This document shows, piece by piece, positions 1-8,019 of a stretch of DNA of 64,000 bases (position 1 is its first letter; the number at the start of each line of letters is the position of its first letter). The stretch spans positions 496,001 to 560,000 of the forward strand of contig NZ_JBHTJI010000001.1 of the NCBI RefSeq assembly GCF_042675665.1. Direction: 5' to 3'. The notes under the pieces were generated by a model, which saw nothing but the letters and a program-made list of their open reading frames with translations, made no database searches and had not been told where the DNA came from. This stretch comes from Mariniflexile jejuense. Lineage in GTDB: Bacteria; Bacteroidota; Bacteroidia; Flavobacteriales; Flavobacteriaceae. The position numbers and the translations under genes were made by a program.

Positions 1-189
1 ATGTCCATAAACTTTTTCAGTTTCATTTGTACTTAAAACTGCTCCAGGATACCATGAAACTTCATATAGTTTACCATAAAAATAGCCTTCACTTACAAAC
101 TCCGCATTTTTTTCTAAAAATTTTGACATGTAACTATCAAAGTTTTTTAGTAACGTTCCGTAAACAAAAAGATAATCTAACATTAACAT
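1..189 (-). CDS. Gamma-glutamylcyclotransferase-like (AIG2/GGCT) protein, partial
   Basis: An open minus-strand frame runs off the left edge, so only the N-terminal 63 codons are visible. The start reads MLMLDYLFVYGTLL, which matches the YLFVYGTL signature of the AIG2/GGCT fold; the following GKLYEVSWYPG-type segment also fits the family. These small proteins (about 110-150 aa) cleave gamma-glutamyl peptides or amines, but exact substrates vary. There are two in-frame ATGs, at 189 and 183; I cannot choose between them. The gene diverges from the lipoprotein gene at 252. The catalytic glutamate lies beyond the visible part, so activity cannot be judged. Confidence 0.6.
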   Translation of the reverse strand, partial: MLMLDYLFVYGTLLKNFDSYMSKFLEKNAEFVSEGYFYGKLYEVSWYPGAVLSTNETEKVYGH

Positions 190-251
190 AAATAAATTAT
201 TCAAAGATAATTATTTAAAAACAAACACTATCTTTAAAATAAAAATGCTGT

Positions 252-746
252 ATGAATAAACTATATATAATCTGCTTGATTTTAACTTGCACATCTTGTT
301 TATATATTCGAAATAATGATGATACCGAACCACAAAAATCTTCATTTAAAGCTGTAACTATAAATAGAAGTGATTTTGAAAATTCAACAGAATTAATGGA
401 AGCCAAACCAAACATAGAATCCGGCAAAATATACGTTAAAGACAATTACCTAATTATTAATGAACCAAATGAAGGATTTCATATTTACAATAATTCAAAC
501 CAAAAAACGCCAATCAAAATAGGTTTTTTAAAAATATTAGGTTCTACCGATTTAACAATTAAGGGCGATATAATATATGCCAACAATGCTGTTGATTTGA
601 TTGCCTTAAAAATTGATTTAGAGCTAAATAGTATTGAAATTACAAAACGTGTTAAGAATATTTTTCCTGAAAAAGCATCACCAGATGGATATTATAATGA
701 TACACCAACTGATGAAGTTTTAATTAATTGGGTTTTAAAAAACTAA
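252..746 (+). CDS. Hypothetical lipoprotein, 164 aa
   Basis: This protein starts with a lysine, a hydrophobic stretch and a lipobox ending in TSC at about residue 16, so it is probably a lipid-anchored envelope protein. I do not recognise the rest. The segment YVKDNYLIINEPNEGFHIYNN resembles one blade of an LVIVD-type repeat, the fold of the next gene, with a phrase about a state followed by a named item. The following gene starts only 3 bases after the stop codon, so the two are almost certainly co-transcribed and may act together at the cell surface. No enzyme motif was seen. Confidence 0.75.
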   Translation: MNKLYIICLILTCTSCLYIRNNDDTEPQKSSFKAVTINRSDFENSTELMEAKPNIESGKIYVKDNYLIINEPNEGFHIYNNSNQKTPIKIGFLKILGSTDLTIKGDIIYANNAVDLIALKIDLELNSIEITKRVKNIFPEKASPDGYYNDTPTDEVLINWVLKN

Positions 747-749
747 AAA

Positions 750-1481
750 ATGAGAAAAATTATATTTTACCTAGGCATTATTATTTTTTTTGGTTGTGAT
801 TCAAATAATTCTTCCGATTCATTAAGTGGAGAAACAGGACAAGGTGGCTCGTTAGCACAATTCACAATAGTTGGCAATTATCTTTACACTGTCGATCAAT
901 TTTCCCTTAATGTTTTTAATATTTCGAATCCAGAATCTCCTGTACAAGTAAACACATCATACGTAGGTTTTGATATAGAAACCTTATCTGATTTTGGTGG
1001 CAATTTATATATAGGTTCTCAAACAGGTATGTTTATTTACGATTTATCAAATCCTGAAGAACCAAAACAATTAGCTGCTGTATCACATTTTAGAGCTTGC
1101 GATCCCGTTATAGCAAACCAAACAAATGCCTTTGTAACCTTAAATGGAAGTGCGGGATGTGGTGGAAACCTTAGTGCTTTAGAAATTTACGATACAACAA
1201 CCATTACATCGCCAGTTTTAATTTCTAGAAGAAATTTGATAGCTCCAAAAGGTCTTGGGTTGTATAACAACTATCTATTTGTTTGTGATGACGTAATAAA
1301 GATTTTTGATATTTCAAACCCAAAAGAATCTGTACTAGTTAATTCTATAGATATTTCTGCTTTTGACGTTATAATAAGAAACAACCAACTTATAGTTATT
1401 AGCGAAACTAATTTAACACAGTATCAATTAGATGAAACTAATATTAATAACATTACAAAATTGAGTACTTTAAATATTTAA
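750..1481 (+). CDS. LVIVD-repeat beta-propeller lipoprotein
   Basis: The N-terminus is a short signal with a lipobox ending FFGC near residue 16, then a Ser/Asn/Asp-rich tether, as is usual for exported flavobacterial lipoproteins. The body carries repeats of the pattern 'visible item, F-N/D-I-S-N-P-E-x-P' (FNISNPESPVQ, YDLSNPEEPKQ, FDISNPKESVL), which is the LVIVD repeat that folds as a beta-propeller. Such proteins bind partners or polymers; no catalytic residues are evident. It follows the 252-746 lipoprotein by 3 bases. Its last four bases overlap the end of the convergent ytxJ gene. Confidence 0.8.
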   Translation: MRKIIFYLGIIIFFGCDSNNSSDSLSGETGQGGSLAQFTIVGNYLYTVDQFSLNVFNISNPESPVQVNTSYVGFDIETLSDFGGNLYIGSQTGMFIYDLSNPEEPKQLAAVSHFRACDPVIANQTNAFVTLNGSAGCGGNLSALEIYDTTTITSPVLISRRNLIAPKGLGLYNNYLFVCDDVIKIFDISNPKESVLVNSIDISAFDVIIRNNQLIVISETNLTQYQLDETNINNITKLSTLNI

Positions 1482-1867
1482 ATATAATTACTCAATTCTA
1501 AACTATTAATACCTCCGTGGTTTTCATAAGCAACAGCTTCACCATTTTTTATAACCAATAGTTGTGGTGATTCGTGCATTACTTGAAATTTAACAGCAAT
1601 TTCATTTGAAATTTCCCTGTAATTCAACAAATCTAAATAATACAAATCAAGATGATTTTCTGTAAGATAAAAATCTGCTTCAAACTGTTTTAAAACCATT
1701 CTACTAATACCACAACGGGTTGAATGTTTGAAAATAACCTGGGTTTTTGTGTTCGATTGAGCATCAACAGTCTTCAATTGATCCAAATTGGTTAATTGTA
1801 TCCATGGTAACGTTTTAGTTTCCTTTTCTTCAGAAGTATTACTAAATAATTTATTAAATATTCCCAT
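1478..1867 (-). CDS. ytxJ: Bacillithiol-system redox protein YtxJ (BrxC-like monothiol bacilliredoxin)
   Basis: The thioredoxin-like fold of the YtxJ family is recognised from the segment VIFKHSTRCGISRMVLKQF, with a single active-site cysteine in TRCGIS and a later cis-proline region HESPQLLVI. Family members reduce protein-bacillithiol mixed disulfides, and bacillithiol is found in many Bacteroidota. The length, 129 aa, fits the family. There is no signal peptide, so it is cytosolic. The 3' end overlaps the LVIVD gene by four bases in convergent orientation. No bacillithiol biosynthesis gene is in the window. Confidence 0.85.
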   Translation of the reverse strand: MGIFNKLFSNTSEEKETKTLPWIQLTNLDQLKTVDAQSNTKTQVIFKHSTRCGISRMVLKQFEADFYLTENHLDLYYLDLLNYREISNEIAVKFQVMHESPQLLVIKNGEAVAYENHGGINSLELSNYI

Positions 1868-2059
1868 TATATGTTTTAAAAAGTATAAGTCGTTATCATT
1901 TTAAAATCTTACAACTGACTAAAAGTCATTAAAAACAAGGTTTTAACCGACATTTTGTCTTTCAAATAGTACTGGTAAGATTATTGTTTTATACAGTTTG
2001 TAAAAGTAAAACAATAAAAAATAAATTTCCTCTTTAAACGGAATGAAAAAACATAAAAT

Positions 2060-4666
2060 ATGAACCCCAATAATTATACAATAAAATCGCAGGAAGCCAT
2101 ACAACAAGCGCAACAAATTGCGCAAGGTTTTGGGCACCAACAAATTGAAAATGAACACCTTTTTAAAGGCGTTTTTGAAGTAGACGAAAATGTATTACCA
2201 TTCATTTTAAAAAAATTGAATGTAAACATTAACATACTAGAACAAGCTTTAGATAAACAAATAGAAAGTTTTCCTAAGGTAACTGGTAGCGAATTAATGC
2301 TATCACGTGAAGCTGGAAAAACACTTAATGAAGCTGCAATTATTGCTAAAAAAATGAATGATGATTATGTTTCTATTGAACATTTAATCATTGCTATTTT
2401 TAAATCGAACAGCAAAATAGCACAAATGCTAAAAGACCAAGGTGTTACAGAAAAAACATTAATAGCCAGTATTAATGAACTGCGCAAAGGCGAAAATGTA
2501 ACCTCTCAAAGTCAAGAAGAAACCTATAATTCACTAAACAAATACGCTAAAAATTTAAATCAATTAGCAAAAGATGGGAAGTTGGACCCAGTAATTGGTC
2601 GTGATGAAGAAATAAGAAGAATTCTTCAAATTTTATCACGAAGAACCAAAAACAACCCAATTTTAGTAGGCGAACCAGGTACTGGTAAAACCGCTATTGC
2701 AGAAGGATTAGCGCACAGAATTATAGATGGCGACATACCAGAAAACTTAAAAGACAAACAAATTTTCGCTTTAGATATGGGCGCACTAATAGCAGGTGCA
2801 AAATACAAAGGTGAATTCGAAGAACGCTTAAAAGCTGTAGTTAAAGAAGTAACATCTAGCGAAGGTGATATTGTACTATTTATTGATGAAATTCACACAC
2901 TAGTTGGTGCTGGTGGCGGACAAGGCGCTATGGATGCAGCCAACATTTTAAAACCCGCTTTAGCAAGAGGCGAACTACGTGCTATTGGCGCAACTACTTT
3001 AGATGAGTATCAAAAATACTTTGAAAAAGACAAAGCTTTAGAACGTCGTTTTCAAAAAGTTATGGTTGATGAACCTGATACAGAAAGTGCCATATCAATT
3101 CTTCGTGGTATTAAAGAAAAGTATGAAACCCATCATAAAGTTCGTATTAAAGATGAGGCTATTATTGGTGCGGTTGAGTTATCACAACGCTACATAACCA
3201 ACCGTTTTTTACCAGATAAAGCCATTGACTTAATGGATGAAGCTGCTTCTAAATTACGTATGGAAATCAATTCTAAACCCGAAGAACTTGATGTTTTAGA
3301 CAGAAAAGTGATGCAACTAGAAATTGAAATTGAAGCTATTAAACGCGAAAAAGATGAAAATAAATTAAAAATTCTACGTTCAGACTTAGCAAATTTAAAA
3401 GAACAACGTAACGATTTAAACGCAAAATGGAAAAGTGAAAAAGAAATTGTTGAAAACATTCAAAACACAAAACAGTCTATTGAAAATTTCAAACTAGAAG
3501 CCGAACGTGCCGAACGTGATGGTGATTATGGAAAAGTTGCCGAATTGCGTTATGGCAAAATAAAAGAAGCTCAAGAACAACTGGAAGTATTTCAAAAACA
3601 ACTAGAAGCACAATCGGAACATTCATTAATAAAAGAAGAAGTAACTTATGATGACATTGCTGAAGTAGTTGCTAAATGGACTGGTATTCCTGTTACCAAA
3701 ATGATTCAAAGCGAGCGCGAAAAACTATTAAAACTTGAAGATGAGTTACACAAACGCATTGTAGGCCAAGAAGAAGCAATTGCTGCTGTAAGCGATGCAG
3801 TTCGTAGAAGTCGTGCAGGTTTACAAAACCCACAAAAACCTATTGGAACCTTTTTATTTTTAGGAACCACAGGCGTTGGTAAAACCGAATTAGCAAAAGC
3901 TTTAGCTGAATATTTATTTGATGATGAAAACGCCATGACTCGTATAGACATGAGCGAATACCAAGAACGACATGCAGTAAGCAGGTTGGTTGGTGCGCCT
4001 CCTGGGTATATTGGTTATGATGAAGGTGGTCAATTAACAGAAGCTGTTCGCAGAAAACCGTACTCTGTGGTGCTTTTAGATGAAATTGAAAAAGCACATC
4101 CAGACACCTTTAATATTTTATTACAAGTACTAGATGAAGGCCATTTAACAGACAATAAAGGTCGTGTAGCCGATTTTAAAAACACAATCATAATAATGAC
4201 TTCAAACTTAGGAAGCCAAATTATACAAGATCGTTTTGAAGCTACAAAAGACATTGATTCTACTATTGAAGCTTCAAAAATAGAAGTTCTTGGTCTTTTA
4301 AAACAAAGCGTTCGTCCAGAATTTTTAAACCGCATAGACGACACCATTATGTTTACACCTTTAAGTAAAGAAAACATAATTGCAATTGTTGGTTTACAAT
4401 TAAAAAGCATTACTAAAATGATAGCTAAACAAGGCATTACATTTGATGCTACACAAGAAGCTATTGCTTATCTAGCTGAAAAAGGATACAATCCTGAATA
4501 TGGCGCAAGACCTGTAAAACGAGTTATTCAAAAAGAGGTTTTAAACGCATTAAGCAAGGAAATATTAGCAGGCAAAGTAACAACCGATAGTGTTATTTTA
4601 CTTGATGCTTTTGATGATAAGTTAGTATTTAGAAATCAAAACACTTTAATTACCGAAGCAATTTAA
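2060..4666 (+). CDS. clpB: ATP-dependent chaperone ClpB
   Basis: This is a full-length Hsp100 disaggregase of 868 aa, the usual size. A Clp_N repeat region (about residues 1-145) is followed by NBD1 with Walker A GEPGTGKT (204-211) and Walker B ending in FIDEIH, then the long coiled-coil M-domain (about 410-525) that distinguishes ClpB from ClpA or ClpC. NBD2 has Walker A GTTGVGKT (about 601-608) and Walker B LLDEIEKAHP, then the D2-small domain. The protein extracts polypeptides from aggregates with DnaK in the cytosol. It stands alone, preceded by about 190 bases; no CIRCE element was recognised upstream. Confidence 0.97.
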   Translation: MNPNNYTIKSQEAIQQAQQIAQGFGHQQIENEHLFKGVFEVDENVLPFILKKLNVNINILEQALDKQIESFPKVTGSELMLSREAGKTLNEAAIIAKKMNDDYVSIEHLIIAIFKSNSKIAQMLKDQGVTEKTLIASINELRKGENVTSQSQEETYNSLNKYAKNLNQLAKDGKLDPVIGRDEEIRRILQILSRRTKNNPILVGEPGTGKTAIAEGLAHRIIDGDIPENLKDKQIFALDMGALIAGAKYKGEFEERLKAVVKEVTSSEGDIVLFIDEIHTLVGAGGGQGAMDAANILKPALARGELRAIGATTLDEYQKYFEKDKALERRFQKVMVDEPDTESAISILRGIKEKYETHHKVRIKDEAIIGAVELSQRYITNRFLPDKAIDLMDEAASKLRMEINSKPEELDVLDRKVMQLEIEIEAIKREKDENKLKILRSDLANLKEQRNDLNAKWKSEKEIVENIQNTKQSIENFKLEAERAERDGDYGKVAELRYGKIKEAQEQLEVFQKQLEAQSEHSLIKEEVTYDDIAEVVAKWTGIPVTKMIQSEREKLLKLEDELHKRIVGQEEAIAAVSDAVRRSRAGLQNPQKPIGTFLFLGTTGVGKTELAKALAEYLFDDENAMTRIDMSEYQERHAVSRLVGAPPGYIGYDEGGQLTEAVRRKPYSVVLLDEIEKAHPDTFNILLQVLDEGHLTDNKGRVADFKNTIIIMTSNLGSQIIQDRFEATKDIDSTIEASKIEVLGLLKQSVRPEFLNRIDDTIMFTPLSKENIIAIVGLQLKSITKMIAKQGITFDATQEAIAYLAEKGYNPEYGARPVKRVIQKEVLNALSKEILAGKVTTDSVILLDAFDDKLVFRNQNTLITEAI

Positions 4667-4727
4667 TTTACACTAAAAAAAGTGTAACAAAACAACATAT
4701 AAATAGTCTTATAGATGGTTGGTTAGA

Positions 4728-4769
4728 AAAAGCAACATGATTCTTAAATTTTGGATGATTGTTGCTTTT
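4728..4769 (+). terminator. Candidate terminator after clpB
   Basis: AAAAGCAACA (4728-4737) can pair perfectly with TGTTGCTTTT (4760-4769). The loop is long (22 bases) and the sequence after the stem is GTTTATT, so the U-tract is modest. It is the best candidate for the end of the clpB transcript. Confidence 0.4.
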
Positions 4770-4959
4770 GTTTATTAAAAATGTTAAATAATACGTTATT
4801 TCATCGATTTTCTAATAATATGACAATTAAACAGTTAATAAGATAGTTCATAAAATTCACTCACAAATCGACAAACGGTCTGTTTATATCGTTTAAAATA
4901 CCTAAATTAGCATACTGTAAGTCCCCAAAATTTACAATTTAATAGCAATAATAAACCAA

Positions 4960-4978
4960 CTTGCTGCAAAACAGCAAG
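4960..4978 (+). promoter_or_regulatory. Perfect hairpin just upstream of the deoC paralogue start
   Basis: CTTGCTG (4960-4966), a CAAAA loop and CAGCAAG (4972-4978) form a perfect 7-bp stem-loop ending 22 bases before the ATG at 5001. It has no U-tract, so it is not a terminator. A structured leader affecting translation or mRNA stability is possible. Confidence 0.4.
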
Positions 4979-5000
4979 CTCCTAAAACCTACTTAATACA

Positions 5001-5657
5001 ATGGATATATCCAAATATATTGACTATACCCTACTAAAAGCCACTTCAACAGAACGCGAAATTATAGACCTTTGCTACCACGCCAAAGAACAAAATTTTT
5101 ATTCGGTTTGTATAAACCCCACTTATGTAGCTTTAGCAAAACAACTTTTAGAAAACACAAATGTGAAAATTTGCACTGTTGTTGGCTTTCCGCTAGGTGC
5201 TTCATCTACGGCTACAAAAGTTTACGAAGCCCAAAATGCAATTGAAGATGGCGCAGATGAGATTGAAATGGTAATGAACCTAGGTTTTCTAAAAAGCAAA
5301 AACTATGTTTCCGTTTTAAAAGATATCATCGATGTAAAAATGGCGATAAAAAAAATTCCACTTAAAGTAATATTAGAAATTTCAGAATTAAATAAAAATG
5401 AAGTTATAAAGGCATGCAATATTTGCTTAGATGCTAAAGCTGATATTATTAAAACATCTAGTGGTTTTTCTAAAAGTGGCGCCACATTAACTGCCACAAA
5501 AATCATTAAAAAAACAATTAGAAATGCTGCTAAAATTGAAGCTTTTGGCGATATTAAAGACTTAGAAACCAGCTTAAAATATATTGAAGCTGGCGTACAC
5601 AGAATTGGCGTGTCTGCGTTATTTAAAACCACAAGATCCATTCGTTTAGTAAGCTAA
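5001..5657 (+). CDS. DeoC-like protein lacking catalytic residues (tandem paralogue of deoC)
   Basis: The whole 218-aa chain aligns with the deoxyribose-phosphate aldolase at 5780-6448, and the start YIDYTLLKAT matches YIDHTLLKAT there. The Schiff-base lysine is kept (K151 in IIKTSSGF). Two other catalytic positions differ: the aspartate in DEID becomes glutamate (E89 in DEIEMV), and the second lysine of KASGG becomes glutamate (E180 in IEAFGD). The C-terminal phosphate loop, GTSSG in the paralogue, reads GVSALF. It is therefore probably not a normal aldolase; a regulatory subunit, a changed activity or decay are all possible. A terminator separates it from the second copy. Confidence 0.85.
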   Translation: MDISKYIDYTLLKATSTEREIIDLCYHAKEQNFYSVCINPTYVALAKQLLENTNVKICTVVGFPLGASSTATKVYEAQNAIEDGADEIEMVMNLGFLKSKNYVSVLKDIIDVKMAIKKIPLKVILEISELNKNEVIKACNICLDAKADIIKTSSGFSKSGATLTATKIIKKTIRNAAKIEAFGDIKDLETSLKYIEAGVHRIGVSALFKTTRSIRLVS

Positions 5658-5706
5658 AACACGAATAGTTACATACAAAAAAGGCGGTATTTACATAATT
5701 GTTTAA

Positions 5707-5714
5707 TATCTTTG
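5707..5714 (+). promoter_or_regulatory. Possible -7 box (TATCTTTG) before deoC
   Basis: TATCTTTG fits the Bacteroidota -7 consensus TAnnTTTG and lies 66 bases before the deoC start. No TTG was found at the -33 position. The box directly precedes the terminator hairpin at 5715-5753, so any transcript starting here would begin inside that hairpin. Confidence 0.3.
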
Positions 5715-5753
5715 AAAAACATCCTCATTAAATAAAATAAGGATGTTTTTTTT
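5715..5753 (+). terminator. Rho-independent terminator between the two deoC paralogues
   Basis: AAAAACATCCT (5715-5725) pairs with AGGATGTTTTT (5740-5750) over 11 bp around a 14-base loop, and the T-run continues to 5753. This is a strong intrinsic terminator for the first deoC paralogue and implies separate expression of the second copy. Confidence 0.7.
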
Positions 5754-5779
5754 ATTAAAAATAGTTCATTTCAACCTAT

Positions 5780-6448
5780 ATGAAACCTTTAAATAATTAT
5801 ATAGACCACACACTTTTAAAAGCAACCGCCACTAAAAACGATATTATTCAACTTTGCGAAGAAGCAAAACAATACCAGTTTTTCTCAGTTTGTGTTAATA
5901 GTTGCTATGTGTCTTTAGCTAAAGAACAACTAAAAAATAGCAACGTAAACGTATGTAGTGTAATTGGGTTTCCGTTAGGCGCTATGAGCACAGAAGCTAA
6001 AGTAGCCGAAACAAAACAAGCTTTAAATGATGGTGCTGATGAAATTGATATGGTTTTAAACCTAGGCTTTTTAAAAAGCAACAATTTTGATGCTGTTAGC
6101 AACGATATTAAAGCTGTAAAAAACAGCATGCCTACCAAAACTTTAAAGGTTATTTTAGAAACTTGCTATTTAGAAGAACTTGAAATAATTAAAGCTAGCG
6201 AATTAGCCATACAAAGTGGTGCCAATTTTATAAAAACCTCAACAGGTTTTGGTACAGGTGGTGCTACATTAAACGATGTAAAATTAATGAAACACATAGC
6301 CAATGGCAATGCTAAAATTAAAGCTTCTGGTGGTATTAAAGATTACAAAACAGCTTTAGATTATATTAATTTAGGCGCAGAACGTTTAGGCACCTCATCA
6401 GGAATTGCTATTGTAACTGGACAAATTTCTGAAGATAAAAATTACTAA
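5780..6448 (+). CDS. deoC: Deoxyribose-phosphate aldolase
   Basis: This class I aldolase splits 2-deoxyribose 5-phosphate to glyceraldehyde 3-phosphate and acetaldehyde. All key residues are present: D90 in DEIDMV, the Schiff-base lysine K152 in FIKTSTGF, the proton-relay lysine K181 in KASGGIKD, and the phosphate loop GTSSG near 204-208. At 222 aa it is the usual length. It lies 29 bases before deoD, which supplies deoxyribose 1-phosphate for the same route, so the two are likely co-transcribed. The start ATG at 5780 gives the family-typical opening NNYIDHTLLKAT. Confidence 0.95.
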   Translation: MKPLNNYIDHTLLKATATKNDIIQLCEEAKQYQFFSVCVNSCYVSLAKEQLKNSNVNVCSVIGFPLGAMSTEAKVAETKQALNDGADEIDMVLNLGFLKSNNFDAVSNDIKAVKNSMPTKTLKVILETCYLEELEIIKASELAIQSGANFIKTSTGFGTGGATLNDVKLMKHIANGNAKIKASGGIKDYKTALDYINLGAERLGTSSGIAIVTGQISEDKNY

Positions 6449-6477
6449 ATAACATTTTAACTTTTCAACACCATACC

Positions 6478-7176
6478 ATGAGCGTACATATTGAAGCAAA
6501 AAAAGGCGACATTGCAGAAACAATTTTATTACCTGGCGATCCACTTCGCGCTAAATGGATTGCAGAAACTTTTTTTGAAAATCCAGTATGCTTCAATAAA
6601 ATAAGAGGCATGTATGGTTATACTGGTTCATATAATGGCAAACAAGTTTCCGTTATGGGAACAGGTATGGGTGTGCCATCTATATCCATTTATGCTCATG
6701 AACTAATAACAGAATATGATGTAAAAAACCTGATTCGTGTTGGAAGTGCAGGCTCGTATCAAATGCATGTAAAAATTAGAGATATTGTACTTGCCATGGC
6801 AGCATCATCAAACTCTGGCGTTAATGAAATTCGCTTTGGCGGTGCAGATTATGCACCTACTGCCAATTTTGAATTGTTTCAAAAAGCAGTTGAAGCTGCC
6901 AAATTAAAAAACATACCCGTTAAAGCTGGCAACGTATTTACATCTGATGAGTTTTATGCAGATGATTTTGAATCGTATAAAAAATGGTCGAAATTCGGTG
7001 TGCTTTGTGTTGAAATGGAAACCGCAGGCTTATACACAGTGGCAGCAAAACATAATGTAAATGCACTTTCAATTTTAACTATTTCCGACTCTTTAGTTAC
7101 CGGTGAACGCACAACAAGTAAAGAGCGCGAAACCACTTTTAAAGACATGATTGAAATTGCTTTAGAACTCGCTTAA
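6478..7176 (+). CDS. deoD: Purine-nucleoside phosphorylase, DeoD type
   Basis: The protein is a 232-aa hexameric-type phosphorylase. Family segments are MSVHIEAKKGDIAETILLPG, followed by DPLRAKWIA, the phosphate-binding VGSAGS, and the base-binding EMETAGLY; the catalytic aspartate is in ISDSLVTGE. It cleaves purine (deoxy)nucleosides with phosphate in the cytosol and pairs functionally with deoC upstream. Its last 15 bases overlap the convergent pxpC gene. No phosphopentomutase gene (deoB) is nearby in this window, although it would be needed to link the two reactions. Confidence 0.95.
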   Translation: MSVHIEAKKGDIAETILLPGDPLRAKWIAETFFENPVCFNKIRGMYGYTGSYNGKQVSVMGTGMGVPSISIYAHELITEYDVKNLIRVGSAGSYQMHVKIRDIVLAMAASSNSGVNEIRFGGADYAPTANFELFQKAVEAAKLKNIPVKAGNVFTSDEFYADDFESYKKWSKFGVLCVEMETAGLYTVAAKHNVNALSILTISDSLVTGERTTSKERETTFKDMIEIALELA

Positions 7177-8019
7177 ATCAAGTTTAAACCGTATTGTATT
7201 TCCTGTAAATTTTTGAGCCAAAATATTTATTGCAGATTCTTTAAGTTGAAATACTCTTGGGTAACCGCCTGTAGTTTGACAATCGCGCATTAAAACAATT
7301 AATTTACCCGATGGTGTTAATTGTACAGTACCAGAAAGCACCACTGAAGTAATAATAGGTTCTAAATTATTTTCTAAAGATTCTTCAAGTTGATACGCCA
7401 TTCGGTTAATGTCTTTTGAAATTGTAAAAACCTGTTGAATCAATTTAGACTGCTGTTTTTCTATAAGCAAATCAAATTCTGGACCTTTAAAAACTTCTAT
7501 TTCATCCGTTTTAAAATGATTAATATTCACTTTAATTGAAGCATTCTTATTTATTAAAAATGAATTGTTTAAATCAAAATTAACAACGTCATTCTTTAAC
7601 AATTTAAATTGATTTGTAATACCTTTATACATACTTTGACTACCCAATACACTTTCGGTTTTAAAACCTCCCAAAACAGCTAAATAACAATAAACCCCTG
7701 TTTTTAATTTCCCGAAAGAAACAATATCGCCGTTATTAATTTTTATAATTTTATTAAGTTGTATTGCGTTTCCGTTTACATCTGGCGACATATCTGCTCC
7801 AGAAACACAAATATATGTGTCGTTTTGAAATTGAAGTTTCACTCCCGTTATAGTCATTTCTATAACAGCAACCGTTTCTGGATTTCCTAAGATTAGGTTT
7901 ACTAAACCCGCCGAATAACGATCCATAACACCTGAATAAGGTACGCCGTATTGCTGACTACCATACCTTCCAAAATCTTGAATTGACGAGTATAATCCTG
8001 CACTCAAAACCTTAATCAT
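7162..8019 (-). CDS. pxpC: 5-oxoprolinase subunit PxpC (biotin-dependent carboxyltransferase family)
   Basis: The opening segment contains SSIQDFGRYGSQQYGVPYSG and then MDRYSA, the hallmark of the KipA/PxpC (AHS2) family, followed by LGNPETVAVIEMTITG. PxpA, PxpB and PxpC together hydrolyse 5-oxoproline to glutamate using ATP, detoxifying a spontaneous glutamine breakdown product. The 285-aa length is typical. It overlaps pxpB by 8 bases, showing translational coupling, and it is the last gene of the pxpABC run. Its end overlaps deoD by 15 bases, convergently. Confidence 0.92.
   Translation of the reverse strand: MIKVLSAGLYSSIQDFGRYGSQQYGVPYSGVMDRYSAGLVNLILGNPETVAVIEMTITGVKLQFQNDTYICVSGADMSPDVNGNAIQLNKIIKINNGDIVSFGKLKTGVYCYLAVLGGFKTESVLGSQSMYKGITNQFKLLKNDVVNFDLNNSFLINKNASIKVNINHFKTDEIEVFKGPEFDLLIEKQQSKLIQQVFTISKDINRMAYQLEESLENNLEPIITSVVLSGTVQLTPSGKLIVLMRDCQTTGGYPRVFQLKESAINILAQKFTGNTIRFKLDLSEF

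Larger units (their letters stand above)
4667..5000. other. Intergenic region between clpB and the first deoC paralogue
   Basis: This 334-base gap has no convincing gene. It holds a short AT hairpin right after the clpB stop (TACACT, six A, AGTGTA at 4669-4686), the longer-looped candidate terminator at 4728-4769, and a perfect 7-bp hairpin just before the next start codon (4960-4978). No clean TAnnTTTG promoter box was found in front of the deoC paralogue. Confidence 0.6.

Noticed and set aside
1943..2158. A 71-codon minus-strand frame across the clpB start
   Set aside because: It lies opposite the clear clpB start and has no recognisable domain; shadow frame.
4669..4686. Hairpin TACACT-AAAAAA-AGTGTA right after clpB
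   Set aside because: The 6-bp AT-rich stem has no T-run on the plus strand, so I did not call it a terminator; the 4728-4769 structure is more likely.
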